Part shown: positions 62,797-64,000 of the stretch, piece after piece
Numbering within the stretch: the first letter of the stretch is position 1
Layout: each line of letters starts with the position of its first letter
DNA from: Allobosea sp. Tri-44
GTDB taxonomy: Bacteria; Pseudomonadota; Alphaproteobacteria; Rhizobiales; Beijerinckiaceae
Assembly: GCF_004123845.1 (NCBI RefSeq)
Contig: NZ_NBDP01000064.1
Coordinates: 146,524 to 210,523 of the forward strand
DNA: 64,000 bases
Reading direction: 5' to 3'
Program-made: the position numbers and the translations under genes
Notes under the pieces: generated by a model
What the model saw: only the letters and a program-made list of their open reading frames with translations
What the model was told of the DNA's origin: nothing
Database searches by the model: none

Positions 62797-63639
62797 TCAG
62801 AGCACGCGCTCGTAATTGATGACAAAATTCTTCTGGTCGGGCCGGCGCTGGGTGTCGAGATTATAGACCGAGACCGAGGTCTCGTAGCCCTGCGGGTCGA
62901 TCACCACCCATTGCCGCAGCGCATTGGCGGCAAGGTCGAAGTTCAGCGTGATCTTGGAGGTGCCGCCCAAGGTCGAGCGGTCCTCGAGCTTGAGCGAGAG
63001 GATGTCGCCCTTGGTGCTGACGCCGGTGACGATGCTGTCCTTTTCGAGGTTCATCTGCTCCTTGAGCAGGAACTTTAGCGGCGTCTGGCCGATCGAATAG
63101 AGATCCTGGGTGGCGAGCTTGCGGTCACGAATCGCCACCGAAGTCCCGTCGGCGATGACCTCCATCGTCACGGGCGGCCGGTACTCGAAGCGCATCTTGC
63201 CCGGACGCTGGATATAGAGCTTGCCCTCGAAGCGACGTCCGTCCGCGGCGAACTGGATGAAATCGCCTTGCAGCGTCGAGAAACCGTTGAAATAGGTGTT
63301 CAGCCGCTCAACCGCCTCTGCCTTCGACAGGGGAGCGCTTGGCCTCGACGGCTTGGCAGCCGGCGTCGCGCGCGGCTCGTTGTTCGCGGTGACGACCGGC
63401 TCTGGTGCGGGCGGCGGTGCCGATGCGGTCGAGGCGGGTTGTGCAGCGGCTTCGGTACGCGGCAGGCCGAGGCCGGCTGGCCGGATCGGCGGCAAGGGAA
63501 ACGCTCGCTGGGCGGCGCGCGGCGCCGCCGGCTGCGCCGTGGGCTTGATGTCGAGCGGCTGGGCGAAGACCGGGCCCGACGCCAGCGCGAGCGCCAGGGC
63601 GGCGGCTGCGAGGGCTGGCATGGGCGAGAAATTGGTCAT
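62797..63639 (-). CDS. lolA: Outer-membrane lipoprotein carrier protein LolA
   Basis: The 280-residue periplasmic protein has a signal peptide (about 1-26, ending VFAQP), a Pro/Ala-rich linker (about 30-105) longer than in enterobacteria, and the LolA barrel (about 110-275; LNTYFNGFSTLQGDFIQFAADG, GKMRFEYRPPVTMEVIADG). It carries mature lipoproteins (for example LptE) to the outer membrane. ATG at 63639; the ftsK-lolA-xthA order is conserved in the order. Confidence 0.92.
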   Translation of the reverse strand: MTNFSPMPALAAAALALALASGPVFAQPLDIKPTAQPAAPRAAQRAFPLPPIRPAGLGLPRTEAAAQPASTASAPPPAPEPVVTANNEPRATPAAKPSRPSAPLSKAEAVERLNTYFNGFSTLQGDFIQFAADGRRFEGKLYIQRPGKMRFEYRPPVTMEVIADGTSVAIRDRKLATQDLYSIGQTPLKFLLKEQMNLEKDSIVTGVSTKGDILSLKLEDRSTLGGTSKITLNFDLAANALRQWVVIDPQGYETSVSVYNLDTQRRPDQKNFVINYERVL

Positions 63640-63791
63640 GGAGCTCGGATGTCCGGTTGGCGGCCTTCTGGCGGAATATCGTGCCGCCACAGCTGGCGGG
63701 CAAGGGTTCAACGCGTCAGTGGGCGGAGAAGTTGCACCGGGGTGATGGCATTTTCAGGACCGGTTTCGCGCCACTTGGCCGCGCCCGCCCG

Positions 63792-64000
63792 TCAGTCCTC
63801 GTCTTCTCTTGCTCTTCCGGCTTCGACGAGAATCTCGCGTTTGCCGGCGTGGTTTGCCGGTCCGACGATGCCTTCGTTCTCCATCCGCTCCATGATCGAG
63901 GCGGCGCGGTTGTAGCCGATCTGCAGGCGGCGCTGGATGTAGGAGGTCGAGGCCTTCTTGTCGCGCAGCACGACCGCCACCGCCTGCTCATAGGGATCGT
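63792..64000 (-). CDS. ftsK: DNA translocase FtsK, C-terminal end (start outside window)
   Basis: The open frame reaches the window edge and encodes the last 69 residues. They form the FtsK gamma winged helix: YIQRRLQIGYNRAASIMERMENEGIVGP-type sequence, which reads oriented chromosomal motifs (KOPS/FRS) and contacts XerD. The tail AGRAREDED is short and acidic. FtsK segregates chromosome termini at division. Confidence 0.95.
   Translation of the reverse strand, partial: DPYEQAVAVVLRDKKASTSYIQRRLQIGYNRAASIMERMENEGIVGPANHAGKREILVEAGRAREDED

Overview
The window is a GC-rich (mid-60s percent by eye) alphaproteobacterial chromosome segment. Gene content and order point to Hyphomicrobiales (Rhizobiales), perhaps Bosea/Methylobacterium-like: C4-pathway 5-aminolevulinate synthase, XRE gene next to metK, hemE-hemJ-rho, mnmE-mnmG-rsmG-parAB, lolA beside ftsK, and dispersed palindromes of the type common in that order. 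Genus is an inference only. No tRNA, rRNA, CRISPR array, insertion sequence or prophage was seen; this is mostly core genome.

Left part (1-9.7 kb): the end of phoH, then ybeY-corC-lnt linked by ATGA overlaps. The usual single XRE regulator before metK is here two very similar copies (3653 and 6070). They flank a quorum-sensing module on the opposite strand: luxR, luxI and a small unknown gene that overlaps luxI. metK, trmB and a DUF2336 gene follow. MetK makes the S-adenosylmethionine that LuxI consumes.

Translation/RNA block (9.7-30 kb): a promoter-terminator leader (possible small RNA or attenuator) precedes rimP-nusA-ylxR-infB-[unknown membrane protein]-rbfA-truB. Next come a chemoreceptor, an AraC regulator, a small Atu4866-domain gene, an HxlR regulator with a divergent SDR gene, the NHEJ repair genes (small unknown-ku-ligD), a Nudix hydrolase, and rpsO-pnp.

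Metabolic and envelope block (30-43 kb): a PPOX flavoprotein, an aromatic amino acid lyase, hemA, adenosine kinase, a timA-mltA-smr-xre chain, secB, a TerC protein, and dnaQ-coaE-aroE-maf-PPDK regulator.

Origin and segregation block (43.1-55.3 kb): the 448-bp gap between the PPDK-regulator gene and hemE has the position and content of an alphaproteobacterial chromosome origin: a perfect CtrA site, DnaA-box-like sequences, four GANTC sites, a parS-like site and an A/T-richer repeat tract. Then come hemE-hemJ-rho, a DUF255 gene, mnmE-mnmG-rsmG-parA-parB and holA. A perfect parS lies inside rsmG, and a weaker one follows pnp.

Right part (55.3-64 kb): lptE-leuS, a YggS-type PLP protein, a VOC protein, an L,D-transpeptidase, a CenR/OtpR-like response regulator paired with a cyclic-nucleotide-binding protein, xthA, lolA and the end of ftsK. 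The most unusual points are the lux cassette between duplicated XRE genes at metK, the origin region, the nusA-operon leader, and the foreign-looking gene inside the infB-rbfA operon.
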